From Monocercomonoides exilis (Eukaryota; Preaxostyla; Oxymonadida; Polymastigidae), in assembly GCA_001643675.2 (NCBI GenBank), contig LSRY02000005.1:188501-252500 (forward strand): 64,000 nucleotides of DNA, in the 5' to 3' direction. The notes under the pieces are model-generated. The model worked only from the letters and a program-made list of their open reading frames with translations, was not told the DNA's origin and ran no database searches. Below, one piece after another: positions 1-12,040 of the stretch; position 1 is the stretch's first letter, and each line of letters opens with the position of its first letter. The translations under genes were made by a program, and so were the position numbers.

Positions 1-3000
1 AGCGTGGGACGATTTTTCAGAGAATCCTTCAATTGTTCCGAGTGTTGATGGCTCCAAATCGGAATGCGGTGGGCTGTTTGTGTTCTTCAGAGATGACTCA
101 GATGGATTCAGTTCCGATTCTGAAGACGATTCATCAGACGGAAATTCTTGGATCGATGACGAAGAAATGAACCAAAGGCAAAAGAAGGAGAGGAAGGAGG
201 TCAGCATTACGGGCAATGATTATGTTGTTTCTTCGCTTTCGCGAAAAGAGCAGAACAAAAGAGATAAACGAATTTTAAGAGCACTGCTACAAAAGGAAGA
301 AGAGAAGAGACAAATGGAACTGGAAGAAAAACGCTTGAAGCTGTTGGAAGAGGATGCAAAAGAAGAGACAGAACAGTCTCCATTCACGTTTGCTTCTTCA
401 TCAGCATCAGTTTCAGAAGTCGATAAATCTCCAAAGCTAACATCAGCAGAAGCTGCTTCATTATGCGCTCTGCAACTGACTTCAGATGGGTTGAATGACT
501 CATCTGCCCCACTCCTTCAGAAAGACACAGCATTACCTCCTTCTTCTATGCTATCAATTCCAGTTCAGACGACTCCTTACATATTTTCTCTACAATCACC
601 TGACCCATGCTTTACATTTTCTGCTGCTTCCAGCGAATCATCTTCAGAAACTTTACCGATTACTTCTTCTGATAATGTTGCTCCTGTCTCTACGATCGAT
701 CCACAGATACAGTTGAGTAATGGAACGCTTCCAGATGTTGAACCTGATACTTCAAACGTTTCAGGACAGGCTGTTCCATCACATCCTAATTCACTCCTCC
801 AATCCGATGAACAAGAGGGACTTGATCTGAAAAAACTGAATGCAGTTATTGCACAGCTGCAAAAGCCAACTGGAGAAGAAGGAATACTAATCGAAGCATC
901 TGACGAATACGACGATTACAAATCTGAAATCAAACAAGATAAACTTAAAGACGAAGTTGAACTTGAAGATCCTGAAGACAATGAAGATGTATCGTTGACA
1001 AAATACCGTTCAGCATCTGAAATCTTACAAGCACCATTTTACAACACACCAACTCCACTTCCGTTTTCTCCATTCATATTTCTTCTTCGAAAGCGATCAA
1101 AAACAACAACGTCTGTGAACATATTTGCAACGTCGATGATTTGCGGATTTCCGTTCAGAACTCTCAATGCTGATAAGTCTGCTACACTTGCATCTGCTGC
1201 TTTCACTTCTTTCCCACACAGCTTCTCTTCGTTGTCAGAAGAAGAGCAGCTTTCTCTTCGTCTTCCATTTGCTGCGTCTGTTGCGCTATCTGTGTGTGTT
1301 GGCTTGTCCCATCTGGCTGATATGGACATTAGCGATCTCAAAGACGAAGAAGAGCATCTGAAAAAAGAAAAGAAGCAGGAAAAATATACAAAACAAAAAG
1401 GAAGTGCTGATGCAGCTGAAAATGCTGAGGGACAGAATTCATCAGATTCTGTTAGAAGTGGATGCAAAGATTCGTCGGCTGATGGAGGCTGTAAAGACGA
1501 TGAATCGGAGGAAGAAGAAAGCTATGAAACTGCAGAAGAAAAAGAAAGAAAACTGAAGTTAGTTCTGAAACAAAGAAAATCCATATTGAGAATGTTTTCA
1601 CCGTACAGGGTGCTATTTGGACCAGAAGGAGAATTATGTTTGTATTGGGGAACAAACAAAGCAGAAGAAGAGGGTAAACAGAGCAAAGAAGATAATAAAG
1701 ATCAGGAAGAAAGAAAAGAAGATAAATCAAATTGCAAAGCATCGATGGCTGATAATGAGACCAACAAAAAAGAAGCAGAAGATGAAGAAATAAAGATGGA
1801 TGACTTTGAAGTTGACGAAGGCATGGATGGAGGCGGATATCAAGCATTGAGATGGAAGGCTCCTGAAATAGAGGAAGAAGAAGTTTGCAACCAGAATGAG
1901 AAACTTGCTGATGATGAAGACTTTTTCACCCTAAGAACGAGAACTTTGAAGCCCTCGTCTCGCTTTTGCCTCTTTAATCTCAAATTTGGAGACGAAGACA
2001 GCGACGACAATGAAGAAACACAGCTCATAATGGACGAACAGGCATGCGTGTTCTCAATCGGCATGCTCATCTTCTCAATCATCGAAGGCGTTGAGCCATT
2101 TCCTGAGCAGGATGCGATCACAAGCGGAAGAATGATTGAAATGAATGAAAGACCAAAGTCTATTTATTTCAACACGCTTTGTCGCGAGCTCAACGAAAAT
2201 GCTTCTCAATCATCGTCCTCTTCTTCATCCTCTTCATCATCATCAACTTCTTCATCTTCATCTTCTCTAACACTCAACACATTTTCAACTGTGCCTTATC
2301 TTCCATGCATCGCTCCAAATGGATCGTATTATTCTCGTTGCTCAGCATCTTCCAATGAACCATCTGCATTCTTGTCTTCGTTGTGCACTATTTTGTCCCT
2401 ATCTTCCATATCTTCTCTGCTTTCTCTTGTTCAAAAGTGCTGGAAACAGGATCCTCTTGAAAGGCCTTCTCTTTCTGAGCTTACAGACCAATTGAAGGAG
2501 ATTGTGCCAGAATCGCTCCGTCCACAGATGACAGATGATTCTTCAAACGAAGAATATGCAGCGCAAAAGGCAGCTGAACGAAGGAAAAAACTGAAAGAAA
2601 TGGAAGCGAAAGCGAAGGAAATGAAAGGCGGAATGGGCGAAATTCATTCACTGAAGGATGAAAGAAAGCAAGAAAAGATGAAAAGAAAAGAAGAAAAAAG
2701 ACAAAAGAAACTTGCGCAAGCTAAAGATGAAGACGATGATGAAGAAGAAGAATCAACTTCTTCGTCTTCGTCTATTTCCTCTTCATCTTCTTCATCTGAG
2801 TCAGATTCCGACTCCGACTCAAAATCCTCACCTTCAGTTGCTCATCAACAAATTGAAGAGCCTAAAACTCCGATGAAGCATATTGAACCAGAAATTGTCT
2901 ATATTATGCAGCTGGCAACCGCTTACGAATGCAGAGCGGAAGAAGATGCTTATCAGCAAAGGCCAAGCATTCCATTTTCATCAACTGAAGGCTCTTCTAT

Positions 3001-5983
3001 TTCTGCACAGCAACCATCATGTTGCAAGCAGGCTATTCCCAGCGCAAGCGATGATCTCACATGTTCAAATGCAATTGCTTATACTGCCGATGCAAACAAT
3101 GCTATTGATGTTCTTTGCACACCTCCATCCAGCCCAACAATGGAAGATGACACAATGCCGATATTTACATATCAGCCAATTGTGAATCCTTTGCCACTTA
3201 TTAATGAAATGGACGAAGACACTCACAGCAGTTCTTCAATGGAAGCTTCGACTTCGTCATCGTCTTCCTCATTTCTTCAACCTTTGGAATCTCTTGATTC
3301 GTTGGAAAGCAGTTCATCATCATTGAAATCTGATGAAAACATATCTTTATCTGCTTCTTACGATTGCAGAATACCAATTGGCTCTGAATTATCCTTTGAA
3401 TCGTCTCAATCACTTTCTCAGGACACTTCTTCTGATCAGTGCTCGCCTCAGCTTCGAGTCGTTATTCCCATCGACGAATACACTGCTGTTGTTAATGATG
3501 AACATACTGATTCCGCAAAAACAGTTTTGGAACGAGACGCAGACCTTCCGTCGTTTGCCGTCGAGGCATGTGGCGCTGCAATAATAGACTGGGCTTATTT
3601 AACTAACTCGGATATGCCATCTCCAAATAGAAAAATGCAGCAGCTTTGTGCTCAGATGGATGATGGCAATTTAACTTCTAGTCAAGAATGCTTTGCAGAC
3701 TTGGATTCTGCTGCTTATTTGAGTCAAAATCAATCATCTGCACCGAATATGAACAGAGAAAAGCAGAAAGGAAAGCAAAAGCAGAAGTCTCAGAAGGCGA
3801 AACAGCAAAAACGGAGGAGAGGAAGAAACTTGAGGAGGAACTGTGATGAAATAGAAGACTTTCCCGATGAGTATTCAACATACGACTGGGTGAGAGATCT
3901 TCGTAGACCGACACACCCTTTCACTCCAACAAAAATTACTATTCCAAAGAGAAAGAGACAGGCTTCTTCCTCCTCCTCTTCTTCTTTTGCAGCTGCTTGT
4001 GCTGCGCATCCATCTGGAGCGCGCTCAACTTCGGTTCTTCCTTTTATCGCTCGGCCCAAAATGAACGAGTCAAGAAGCACGTCTCCGTCTCGAAGGCTGC
4101 AAACTTCCCCTTCAAGGAATCGCACTTGCCCGCTTTTGGCATCGCCATCCTGCTTAAACAGATGCAAGTCCACTACTCCAATGAAGCGTGTGCATACGCT
4201 TCCTTCTTCTATTCCTCCTCCTCATGAAGTTCCTTCATCTCCTTGCACACCTCCAAAGAGTAACACTCGTGCAGTTTCGCCTTCTCGAACTCACATGCTT
4301 CCTCAAACAACACCGAAGCATACCTCTTCATCGCCTGCTTCTTCAAGACGCCTTAATGTCCACCCGACTCCATTGAGAACTTCCTCAATCACTCCATCAA
4401 CTGACAGAACTTTCCGTCAGCGTTGCTCGGCTCCTTTGTCAAAGCAATCATCTTCTTCATCATCTTCTTCATCGTCATCTTCTCCTTCGCCTTCTCCTTA
4501 TGTTTCTTCTCCTCTATCAACTCCATCCTCCAATCGACGATTGCCTTCTCCATCAAGAACGCCAATTTCCAGTCCATCCAGCAAACGTTCCATTTCTCCA
4601 ATACGAAATGAAAATGAGAATTTACAAAGCGATGCAAAGGCTCAGAGTGAGAAATCTGTTGAATCGTTTGGCAATAACAATAATTGCTTAGTTCTTTTCA
4701 ATGGAATGGGAGATTATTTGCATGGGCAAAACGTTAATCAATATTGTCCGCTACAAAAAGTTGGGTTTTTCGACAAGACTGGCAGAATGGTTCCGCTTCG
4801 GCAATTGCTTCAGCTTGCCATTCGATCTTCTTTGGAATCCAAAATTAAGGAAAATGGAAAGTTGCTAATTGAAAATGATTATCATTCGCCAGAAAAAGAT
4901 AAATCACAACCACAAAGAGAAAAAGCTCATAAAGTTGAAGAGAAAAAGATACAAAAGATAACTGAAGAAAAAGACGAAGAGGAAAACATTGAAATTTATT
5001 GTGAGGGTTCACTCGAAGCATATGAATGTGATGGCTATCGTTGTGTATTCAGAGAGAAATGCGGAATAAAAGAGCAAGTGCTTTCAATGAACATGGATGA
5101 ATTTGATGATGGCACGAGCAATGAGTCTTATGTCGATGAAAAACGAGAGAAATGCAACGCAAAAGGAAATATTATTGATGTCGACACACTTTTACTGCGA
5201 TTAGAATGCTCAACGAGTTCTGAAGAGATTAAGTGGAAAGCAGAAAACGAGAACAAAAGAAGAGCGGAAGAAGAAAAAGAAGATTCTATCAGTCCCGAAG
5301 AATACAATGAAACTGATACGTTGCTTTCTGCGCTTTCTCTTCGTGTTCAGCCCATACGCATTCAAATGCCGTTTTCGTTGGTATTGTTACAAATTCCGGA
5401 TGATGCTTCAACAAATCTTCATCATTCAACTCGTGAGGAGCAGTATTCAACAATGTATGTTCCTTCAACGTATAAGTTATGCATTGTGTCAAGTCAATGC
5501 GTTTATGTGATCGAATCGTTTAATTGCAACTATTCACTTCTTTCATTGTCTGAAGATTCTTCTCTTTCACTCTCTTACTCCATAGATCATTCAAAAGTTT
5601 TGTTTAACTCTAAAGAAAAAAGCGAGAAAGTTAAACTCGCAGAACGATCATCTTTTATCGAGACATTTTTCACTCAATCTGCTACATTTTTAACCTCTCC
5701 AACTTTTCCATCTTCATATGTTACAGTTTTTGATTCTTCTAATCAAGCATCTCATTTGGATTTATTGCTGGAAGAAAAGCAGATGCTGATTACAACCGAG
5801 TCTTTTGGTGAAATGTTGCCTAAGAGAAGATGCTTGAAGAGAGAAGAACGGCCCATGCGCAATATAGCAAATCAGGACGATTATTTCACTCAAAATGATT
5901 CGAAATCATCAAATGATGAAAAAATGGAATGTGGATTTATTGTTAAAAGACTTTTTGTTCAACTTAGTTGCAAGCCCCAATAA
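1..5983 (+). CDS. Giant Ser-rich protein with cytoplasmic pseudokinase domain (5' end outside window)
   Basis: The frame is open from base 2 to the TAA at 5981-5983, about 1993 codons, so the N-terminus lies before the window. An early acidic and Lys/Glu-rich part precedes a kinase-like fold stretched by long insertions. An alpha-E-like helix lies near nt 1270-1320. A catalytic-loop equivalent near 1590-1640 reads FSPYRVLF instead of HRD..N. An APE motif (LRWKAPE) lies near 1849, an alpha-F-like FSIGML near 2050, and a CW..DP..RP motif near 2440-2465. The HRD Asp and DFG are missing, so a catalytically dead kinase is expected. The C-terminal 1100 residues are disordered, with Ser runs, Glu/Lys coils and SPSR repeats (nt 4070-4570). 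The same APE and alpha-F signatures occur in the receptor at 15874-24851, so this is probably the cytoplasmic part of a related protein. No transmembrane or beta-helix part is visible here. Confidence 0.8.
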   Translation, partial: AWDDFSENPSIVPSVDGSKSECGGLFVFFRDDSDGFSSDSEDDSSDGNSWIDDEEMNQRQKKERKEVSITGNDYVVSSLSRKEQNKRDKRILRALLQKEEEKRQMELEEKRLKLLEEDAKEETEQSPFTFASSSASVSEVDKSPKLTSAEAASLCALQLTSDGLNDSSAPLLQKDTALPPSSMLSIPVQTTPYIFSLQSPDPCFTFSAASSESSSETLPITSSDNVAPVSTIDPQIQLSNGTLPDVEPDTSNVSGQAVPSHPNSLLQSDEQEGLDLKKLNAVIAQLQKPTGEEGILIEASDEYDDYKSEIKQDKLKDEVELEDPEDNEDVSLTKYRSASEILQAPFYNTPTPLPFSPFIFLLRKRSKTTTSVNIFATSMICGFPFRTLNADKSATLASAAFTSFPHSFSSLSEEEQLSLRLPFAASVALSVCVGLSHLADMDISDLKDEEEHLKKEKKQEKYTKQKGSADAAENAEGQNSSDSVRSGCKDSSADGGCKDDESEEEESYETAEEKERKLKLVLKQRKSILRMFSPYRVLFGPEGELCLYWGTNKAEEEGKQSKEDNKDQEERKEDKSNCKASMADNETNKKEAEDEEIKMDDFEVDEGMDGGGYQALRWKAPEIEEEEVCNQNEKLADDEDFFTLRTRTLKPSSRFCLFNLKFGDEDSDDNEETQLIMDEQACVFSIGMLIFSIIEGVEPFPEQDAITSGRMIEMNERPKSIYFNTLCRELNENASQSSSSSSSSSSSSTSSSSSSLTLNTFSTVPYLPCIAPNGSYYSRCSASSNEPSAFLSSLCTILSLSSISSLLSLVQKCWKQDPLERPSLSELTDQLKEIVPESLRPQMTDDSSNEEYAAQKAAERRKKLKEMEAKAKEMKGGMGEIHSLKDERKQEKMKRKEEKRQKKLAQAKDEDDDEEEESTSSSSSISSSSSSSESDSDSDSKSSPSVAHQQIEEPKTPMKHIEPEIVYIMQLATAYECRAEEDAYQQRPSIPFSSTEGSSISAQQPSCCKQAIPSASDDLTCSNAIAYTADANNAIDVLCTPPSSPTMEDDTMPIFTYQPIVNPLPLINEMDEDTHSSSSMEASTSSSSSSFLQPLESLDSLESSSSSLKSDENISLSASYDCRIPIGSELSFESSQSLSQDTSSDQCSPQLRVVIPIDEYTAVVNDEHTDSAKTVLERDADLPSFAVEACGAAIIDWAYLTNSDMPSPNRKMQQLCAQMDDGNLTSSQECFADLDSAAYLSQNQSSAPNMNREKQKGKQKQKSQKAKQQKRRRGRNLRRNCDEIEDFPDEYSTYDWVRDLRRPTHPFTPTKITIPKRKRQASSSSSSSFAAACAAHPSGARSTSVLPFIARPKMNESRSTSPSRRLQTSPSRNRTCPLLASPSCLNRCKSTTPMKRVHTLPSSIPPPHEVPSSPCTPPKSNTRAVSPSRTHMLPQTTPKHTSSSPASSRRLNVHPTPLRTSSITPSTDRTFRQRCSAPLSKQSSSSSSSSSSSSPSPSPYVSSPLSTPSSNRRLPSPSRTPISSPSSKRSISPIRNENENLQSDAKAQSEKSVESFGNNNNCLVLFNGMGDYLHGQNVNQYCPLQKVGFFDKTGRMVPLRQLLQLAIRSSLESKIKENGKLLIENDYHSPEKDKSQPQREKAHKVEEKKIQKITEEKDEEENIEIYCEGSLEAYECDGYRCVFREKCGIKEQVLSMNMDEFDDGTSNESYVDEKREKCNAKGNIIDVDTLLLRLECSTSSEEIKWKAENENKRRAEEEKEDSISPEEYNETDTLLSALSLRVQPIRIQMPFSLVLLQIPDDASTNLHHSTREEQYSTMYVPSTYKLCIVSSQCVYVIESFNCNYSLLSLSEDSSLSLSYSIDHSKVLFNSKEKSEKVKLAERSSFIETFFTQSATFLTSPTFPSSYVTVFDSSNQASHLDLLLEEKQMLITTESFGEMLPKRRCLKREERPMRNIANQDDYFTQNDSKSSNDEKMECGFIVKRLFVQLSCKPQ

Positions 5984-6404
5984 AATTTTATATCAATAAT
6001 TGAATTTGGAAATTATAAAAAGAAGTTGAACTGAAAAAAATGTATTTAAGATGATAAAATTTTTACCGTTTTATTTTTTGAATATCATTTATCAATTTTA
6101 AGAATTCTTGTATTATTTTTTTCACAAAATAAATATCGATTTTTTCTTTTTCCAACTTTTCTTTTCTTTTTTGCAATTAATCACTTCAAATTGTTAATAT
6201 CTCTTTTTAAGGTTTTATTTTATTGTTATAATTCGTTTGAATTTAATTTTATCAAAAAAAAAAAAAAAAAGCGCAAATGGAAATTTTGAAAATTTTAATT
6301 TGACTTTTCTTTCTTTTTTTCTCTCTCTCAAAAGTTTTCACACATCACTGTTAGAAATAGAAATATTACTTTAAAATTGTGTTTATGTAGTCTGTTTTGG
6401 AATA
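5984..6404. other. AT-rich intergenic spacer
   Basis: Very AT-rich DNA with a run of about 18 A near 6254-6271. It lies between the end of the Ser-rich pseudokinase gene and the terminal repeat of the transposon-like region. I see no gene. Confidence 0.6.
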
Positions 6405-6447
6405 CAATGAGTAAAAAACCCGGGACATGGTAAAAAATCCGGACTTT
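6405..6447 (+). repeat. Left terminal inverted repeat of transposon-like region
   Basis: It starts CAATGAGTAAAAAACCCGGG and contains two copies of an AAAA..CCGG(G)AC unit. An inverted partner with roughly 80% identity by eye lies at 15085-15127. A TA dinucleotide precedes the CAATGAG here, which fits a TA-targeting element, but the right flank does not give a clean TA. Confidence 0.6.
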
Positions 6448-6889
6448 TTGAATATTGCAACTGCATTTTGTTTCATTCAAATATGTTCAATTGACCGATA
6501 TGTTTTATGTTTTATTCAGTAATTATTAAACATTTGGAGATTTTTTGAATTGAAAATTGTATTAAAAAACAATTTTTGTATATTTTCAACGAATTCATAG
6601 ACGTTAATGTGAAATGGTATTTCTCAAATTGTCAAAATTGTTGATGTAATATTTTTTTTAAATAAAATGAAAGTTGATACAGACGCAACAGAAGTTTCTT
6701 TCTATCCAATGCTCAGTGAATTTCATCCTTTGTCTTTTCTAAATTCAGTTAACTGGAAATGAAGAATTGAAGAAATTATCACAAAAAACATTCAATTCAA
6801 GATTAACAATGAATATAGAGTCGAATATTTAAAAGTTTGGTAAAAAATTTGATTTGATTTTCAACAAAAAGAATTTCTAAACAAACTTA

Positions 6890-8530
6890 TTAGTATTTCC
6901 ATCTATTCGTTATCATCATGCTGTATTTTAAATTTTTTTTTCTTTCAAATTGAGTTGTATCTTCTGCGCTTTCCTTATGCTCACTTTTCCATTCATCTTT
7001 TTCGTAATCTTCGTCATCTTCATATGTAAAGTCGCTGTCAATTTTTTTCTTTCTCGTTCTGATGATTCTTTTGGCAAAATTGCGACTTTCAGAATTGGTA
7101 TGGTGATCGTCATTGAATAAATTGTCTTCTGTTTGTGTGCATCCATCAATGCTATGTTTTTCATCGATTTTTGTATCCATTTTACACTTTCTTGATGATT
7201 TGATTTTCCGTTTTGGTGTGAAAGAATCAAATAGTTCCTTTTTTGCTTCATCTAAAGAAGTTAAGGAAGAAGATTTTGACAGTGATCCACTTATTTTTGA
7301 TAGAACTTGAGAAGCTGCTAGTGGCCATATTCCTGTATTCAGAAAAGCAGTTTTAATTACTGAAGGAGTGGTTGCTGCGGAGATTGCGTCTGGCAAAACC
7401 TCAGTAAGTGCCTTTCTGTAAGAAGAAGATGAATCATCCGAAGGGACTTTGTAATTATTGTTTAACGTTCTTTTCGATCTAGCGAAAATTAAGTTATCGC
7501 ATGGTTGTAGGATATGTGTCATGTTAGGAGGGAACTTTTTGATGAAGATTCTGCTTTTTTCTGCTTCACGAATGACATCTGAGCATGTATAAGTCGTATG
7601 GTTATCAAGAAGAATGAGAGCCTTTTTTGAAGATGTCGATTGGATTTTTTGATGAATGAGAGGAATCCAATTTTGAAGCATGATGATTTTATAGATTTCA
7701 GTGGTAGTCCATCCTGAAGGTGCAGGAATATAGTTAATATCAAAAAATTTTAAATTAGAAAATTCTTCTGGTATTTTCTTCTTTGGAAAAAGCAAAAAAT
7801 GAGGAAGATGAGAGTTATCTGAGCATACGCAATTACATAAAGTCGCGTTTGAAGATTTTCGAGGCTCAGGAGGAGAAGGAGGGATTTGATCCTTCAAACA
7901 GATGACCAACTTTGCAGAACTTTCTCCGATTTGAACAGAAGATTCATCGAAATTAAAAATATTGGTGACTTCGATATTGTTTCCTTCTACGATTTCTTTC
8001 ACTTCTTCAAACCTATTAGTCACACTTTCAGGGCTCTATGACCATATTTATGCAATTTCAAGTTGTCTTGCCAGGGCTGCCTTTAATATGGAGCTTCTTT
8101 GAACTAAATAATAAGATAATTTCGGATGAAGTTTCTCGTTTCCTTCTTCTTTTGTTGATTCCGTATTTAAAAAATTAATTGCCTAAAAAAACAAAGATTA
8201 AAAAATATACATATAAAAAAACGAAAACCATTTCCTGTATGTGCTTCATTCGAACTACAACTCCTTCTGATAATAAAGACAAAACCTGATTCTCAATTTT
8301 TTCCAGTTTTTCAGAATTTATAAGAGATGGTCTTCCTTCTTTTCCAACATCTCTGTTTTCCTTTTCAGCTGTTTTGCCTCTGTACCAAGCCTGCCTTGTT
8401 GTTGCTTTCGCTTTGACTGCAACATTCACTGTCAATGGATATGTTTTCTTGATTTCAAAAATTTTTCGAGATCTGGAATGAATTGTCCGATATGGGTGAT
8501 TTTTTTTGATATCATAAAAAATTCCGACGT
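6890..8530 (-). pseudogene. pogo/Tigger-like DDE transposase, decayed
   Basis: This is a DDE superfamily endonuclease of the pogo/Tigger/Jerky type. The 377-codon 3' part (8023 to 6890) has the catalytic acid signatures FNFDES (Asp 26), LLDNH (Asp 140) and PPNMTHILQPCDN (Asp 176). Upstream, past a likely 46-nt GT-AG intron (8183-8228, phase 0), lies a basic N-terminal part with a GRPSLI segment typical of the DNA-binding region. Between the two parts the same frame is broken only by TAA (8048-8050) and TAG (8036-8038). Both are one C-to-T change away from Gln codons. An in-frame TGA near 8530 bounds the 5' end and no convincing ATG was found, so the start is unresolved. The copy is probably inactive but recent enough to keep its catalytic core. 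Confidence 0.8.
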
Positions 8531-8539
8531 TTGATCATC

Positions 8540-10060
8540 AAAAATTTTCATTAAGGGTGGGGTTGAATCGAAAATATTTTTGTTTAATTATGCGAAAATA
8601 TTGTTCAATATATTATTATTTTTATTTGCTTGCTGGTTTTAATTTGTTTACAATTGTTTTTATTACTTATTTTCAAAAAAACATAAAAAAATTATTCGCA
8701 AAATATCGAAACTTAAATTCACTGAGCAAAAAAAAAGTTTACTGGTTTTTTAAAACATTAAAACAATAATCACAATACATAATCAATCTAATTTTTATGC
8801 AAAAATTTGTTTTATGATGTTGTTGCAAAGAAATTTAGAAATTGATGCTAAAGATATAAAAGCATTTGTTGAAAACAATAATTTTCGACAGCTCTGGCAA
8901 AGCGATTCGCAAAGCAGCCTTTCCAATAATCATTACCTTCTTTTGAGTTCACTAATTGCTTGCTATTCTGAAATATGAAAGATTTTTGCTTTTTTTCAAT
9001 TCCATCTTTCTCAATTCAAATCCAATTAGCTTCTTGAAAAATTTGCAGCCAATTTCCATCTCAATCTCTTCATCTTGCACACTTTCCATATAAATTCTAT
9101 CTCTCAACTCGATGGATAACCCAAACAATGAGCTATCCCGCTTTCATTCATTTTCATTCATTTCCACCTCCTGCCCTGAAAACGACACAAAAACATTCAA
9201 CAGATAAATATTCATATAAAGAAAAACAAATAAAGACCAAACTGCTCTTCGACTGTTTTTCTCCAAGCACACTCATTTCCACAACAATCATCATTCAAAA
9301 TAAATCAATCTCTTCATTTCAGTCTCAGAATGGTTGAATACAGCATGGGATGCATCTCCACAAAAAGCATTGAATAACTTTCTGGAGGATCTTCTCATGC
9401 TGTGCACATTGTGGTGGATGTCCAAAGGGGTTTTTTCTGTTTTTGGTATGATCATCTCCTTTAATAATATTCTCAACCACCAAAAGAAGTATTTGATGTT
9501 TATCTTGTCAATAACATGAACATGAGAGATATGGGGCAGAGAAGAGATGGAAGAATATTTTTTGTGGCAGGGGGTGGGAGTTGGGTATTTTATGGAATGT
9601 TAATATTTCGAGAGGGGTTTTTGAATGAAAGAAATTCTGAGACAAAAAGATGGGGAAGGAACAGGTGGAGATTTGTAGAGGAAAATGTAGAAAATATGTA
9701 GAGAAGTTGCAAGGGATGATGAAAGAGGACTGATTGGTGATTGGAGAAATGGATTTTGAAGAGAAAGAAAAGAGGGCAAAGGCGGGAAAGAAGATGAATA
9801 TTTTGAAGTGTTTGATTGGATGAGGGGTATTTTTTTTGAGAGGAGTAGAATGTTTTATAAAAGAGAATGGGAAAGAGAAGAAAAGGAGGGGATTGATATT
9901 TTCTGATGATTTTGTGAGCTGAACGGAAGAGGAAAAATGGAAAGGAAAAGAAATTGAGAAATATTAACAGTTTCTATTTTCGAAGCAAAAGGAGAGGAAA
10001 TCGCAAAAAGAAAAGCAAATGATTTGAATAAATCAAGCTTTATTGATAAATTTCAGAACA
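8540..10060. other. Region without recognisable gene
   Basis: AT-rich up to about 9000, then C/T-rich and G/A-rich blocks. Short open frames at 9291-9701 look like residue of decayed coding DNA. I cannot name any of them. Confidence 0.4.
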
Positions 10061-10063
10061 TCA

Positions 10064-10620
10064 GCCAAAATATTTGCAATTTGGGTTTTTGACTCGTTGC
10101 GAAATTAACTTGTTTAATGTGATGTTTCATTCAGAAAACAAATTCACATGGAATCTTCCCACTTCTTCTTCAGAAATTTTTTTGAGTTTTTGTGGAATTG
10201 TCAATCACCATAAATATTCACTTTCATCATCATCTCATCTTCTTTTCATTATTCCTCATTTTCCTCAACATTTCCTCAACATTTTCTTCTTCACCTTCTT
10301 CTTCCTCTTTGTCTTTGTCTTCGTCTTCTTTCCTGATATCATCATTAGGCATTTGATTCATTTGTATTTTTGGAGCCGACAGAACAGCATCATTTTCGGT
10401 TTGCGAAGGGAAATGCAGGGATCTAACAAAAAGGGAGTCAATTGACTTTGAGGGAATGTAATTCTATTATTTTGCTTGAATGAATCTGTCATAAACATTG
10501 CAATTTGGATTATTATCATTTTGTATAATCAACTTGTTAAATATGATATTTCATTCAGTCAGCAACGTCACAGGATCTTCTCATATTTTTCTTTGGAAAT
10601 ATCATTCGACTGATTTCACA
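10064..10620. repeat. Diverged tandem duplication
   Basis: The blocks beginning at about 10068 and 10498 both start TGCAATTTGG and then share the pattern ..AACTTGTT(T/A)AAT(G)TGAT.TTTCATTCAG over about 70 bp. Neither strand gives an undisturbed frame across both copies. This suggests an old local duplication inside decaying DNA. Confidence 0.5.
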
Positions 10621-11272
10621 TTTCTCAATCCTCTCGCCTTCTTCTTGTTCTTCGCCTTCTTCTTCTGTGATATTTCTTTTCACTTCGTGTCAGAACAGAC
10701 CGTCGACCTTCAGATGCATGTGAGCTGTTCAATCAGTGGCTTGATTGCACCTTCCAAAAATTATTTCATCCAATTTTCCTACTCCCAACAGTATCATCCT
10801 CACTGTCAATGCATTTCGTAACTTCGCTGGATGGGCATTTGAACAGCTTTCCTTTTCCGTTGCAGTTTATCCAGCTCTGCTTCAGCGTTTCGAACGAAAT
10901 ACATGCGCCGGCTGTGCAGAATAAGCTGAATGGGCATAGAAAGAGAAATGGTGGTTGGAGGGAAGGAGCTGACAGCAATATCGCACTCATGCTCTCGCTT
11001 TGCGATACTGCCAAGGAGCAAAGAGAGAGAGAGAGAGAGAGGAGAGGAGAGGAGAGGAGAGCGCATTAAAATGGAAGATGCAACGAAGGTTGATTTCAGA
11101 AGCAAATTGAGTTCAGAGCAGAGGAAAGGGAATCAGTGTGAAAAGCCAAAGGCGAAGACGAAGATGAATGAGAAAAACGAGATATCCACATTGAAAGCTT
11201 ACACTTTCGACTCAAGACTTGCGCAGGCAACAACAGAAAGGAGGTCGAGGGACAGGAGAAGGGTAGAAGGAG

Positions 11273-11820
11273 GTGATGACGAAGATGAATAACAGCAGAC
11301 ATTTTTTCGCGTTCTACAGTACACTCTCATCTGTTCGGCTGTATTCTCAAAATACCACAGCCTCCTCAACATTTGCCACTCCTCCTTATTTTCTCTTGCC
11401 CTACACACAATTGTCTGCCCCTTCAATTCTTGTTGGAACTCCACCGAAGCCATTTACACCTTCATCTCCCGCCACAGACTCATCTTCACTCACACAGAAG
11501 TCCTTCAACATGACTGGACCAAGCTCCGCCTATTTATCGAATATATCTTCTTTTCATGCATCTTCAACTATTTCTTCCTTGTCGCAACCTATCCTTTGTG
11601 TGATTCTTAGTAAGATCAGATTGGGCAATGCATGTGTATTTGCAAGCAGCATGTGAGCGACGAGGGATGTGTTTGAGCCACAGAGCATCCTTCTGAACTG
11701 TGCAGCGTATGTGGAAAGAAAGTGGATTCAGGTGGGTGGTGAGGAGGAGGGAAAGGGAGTGAAGAAGGATGAGAAAGAGGAGAGAGAGGAAAACACTTTA
11801 ATTAATAACTTTCAAAAGAG
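11273..11820 (+). pseudogene. Decayed Ser/Thr-rich reading frame
   Basis: An open frame from 11273 is Ser/Thr/Pro-rich. It hits a TGA at about 11654-11656 and stays open in the same frame, with protein-like charged composition, until about 11826. This looks like a broken gene, possibly the upstream part of the frame at 12041-14125. I do not recognise its family. Confidence 0.35.
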
Positions 11821-12040
11821 AAGATGAAATCAACAAAAGAGAATAATAAGCCTGTGAAGATACTGATCACAATTTGCTTGACTTTCTGCCTGAATTCAGT
11901 AATCAAAGAAGGATTCAGTAGCAAATCATTAGAACGCTATATTCTTTCTCAGCATTTTCATCTGCAAACGCATCATCTTTTTTCTCAACTTCTTCGTCTT
12001 CTGCTTCAACACCTTCCTCTTTTATTTCAACTTCTTAATC

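Noticed and set aside
9290-9480. Possible cytochrome b5 remnant (HPPQ ... NHSE on the minus strand)
   Set aside because: It needs a frameshift and loses the HPGG core; the match is too short to support.
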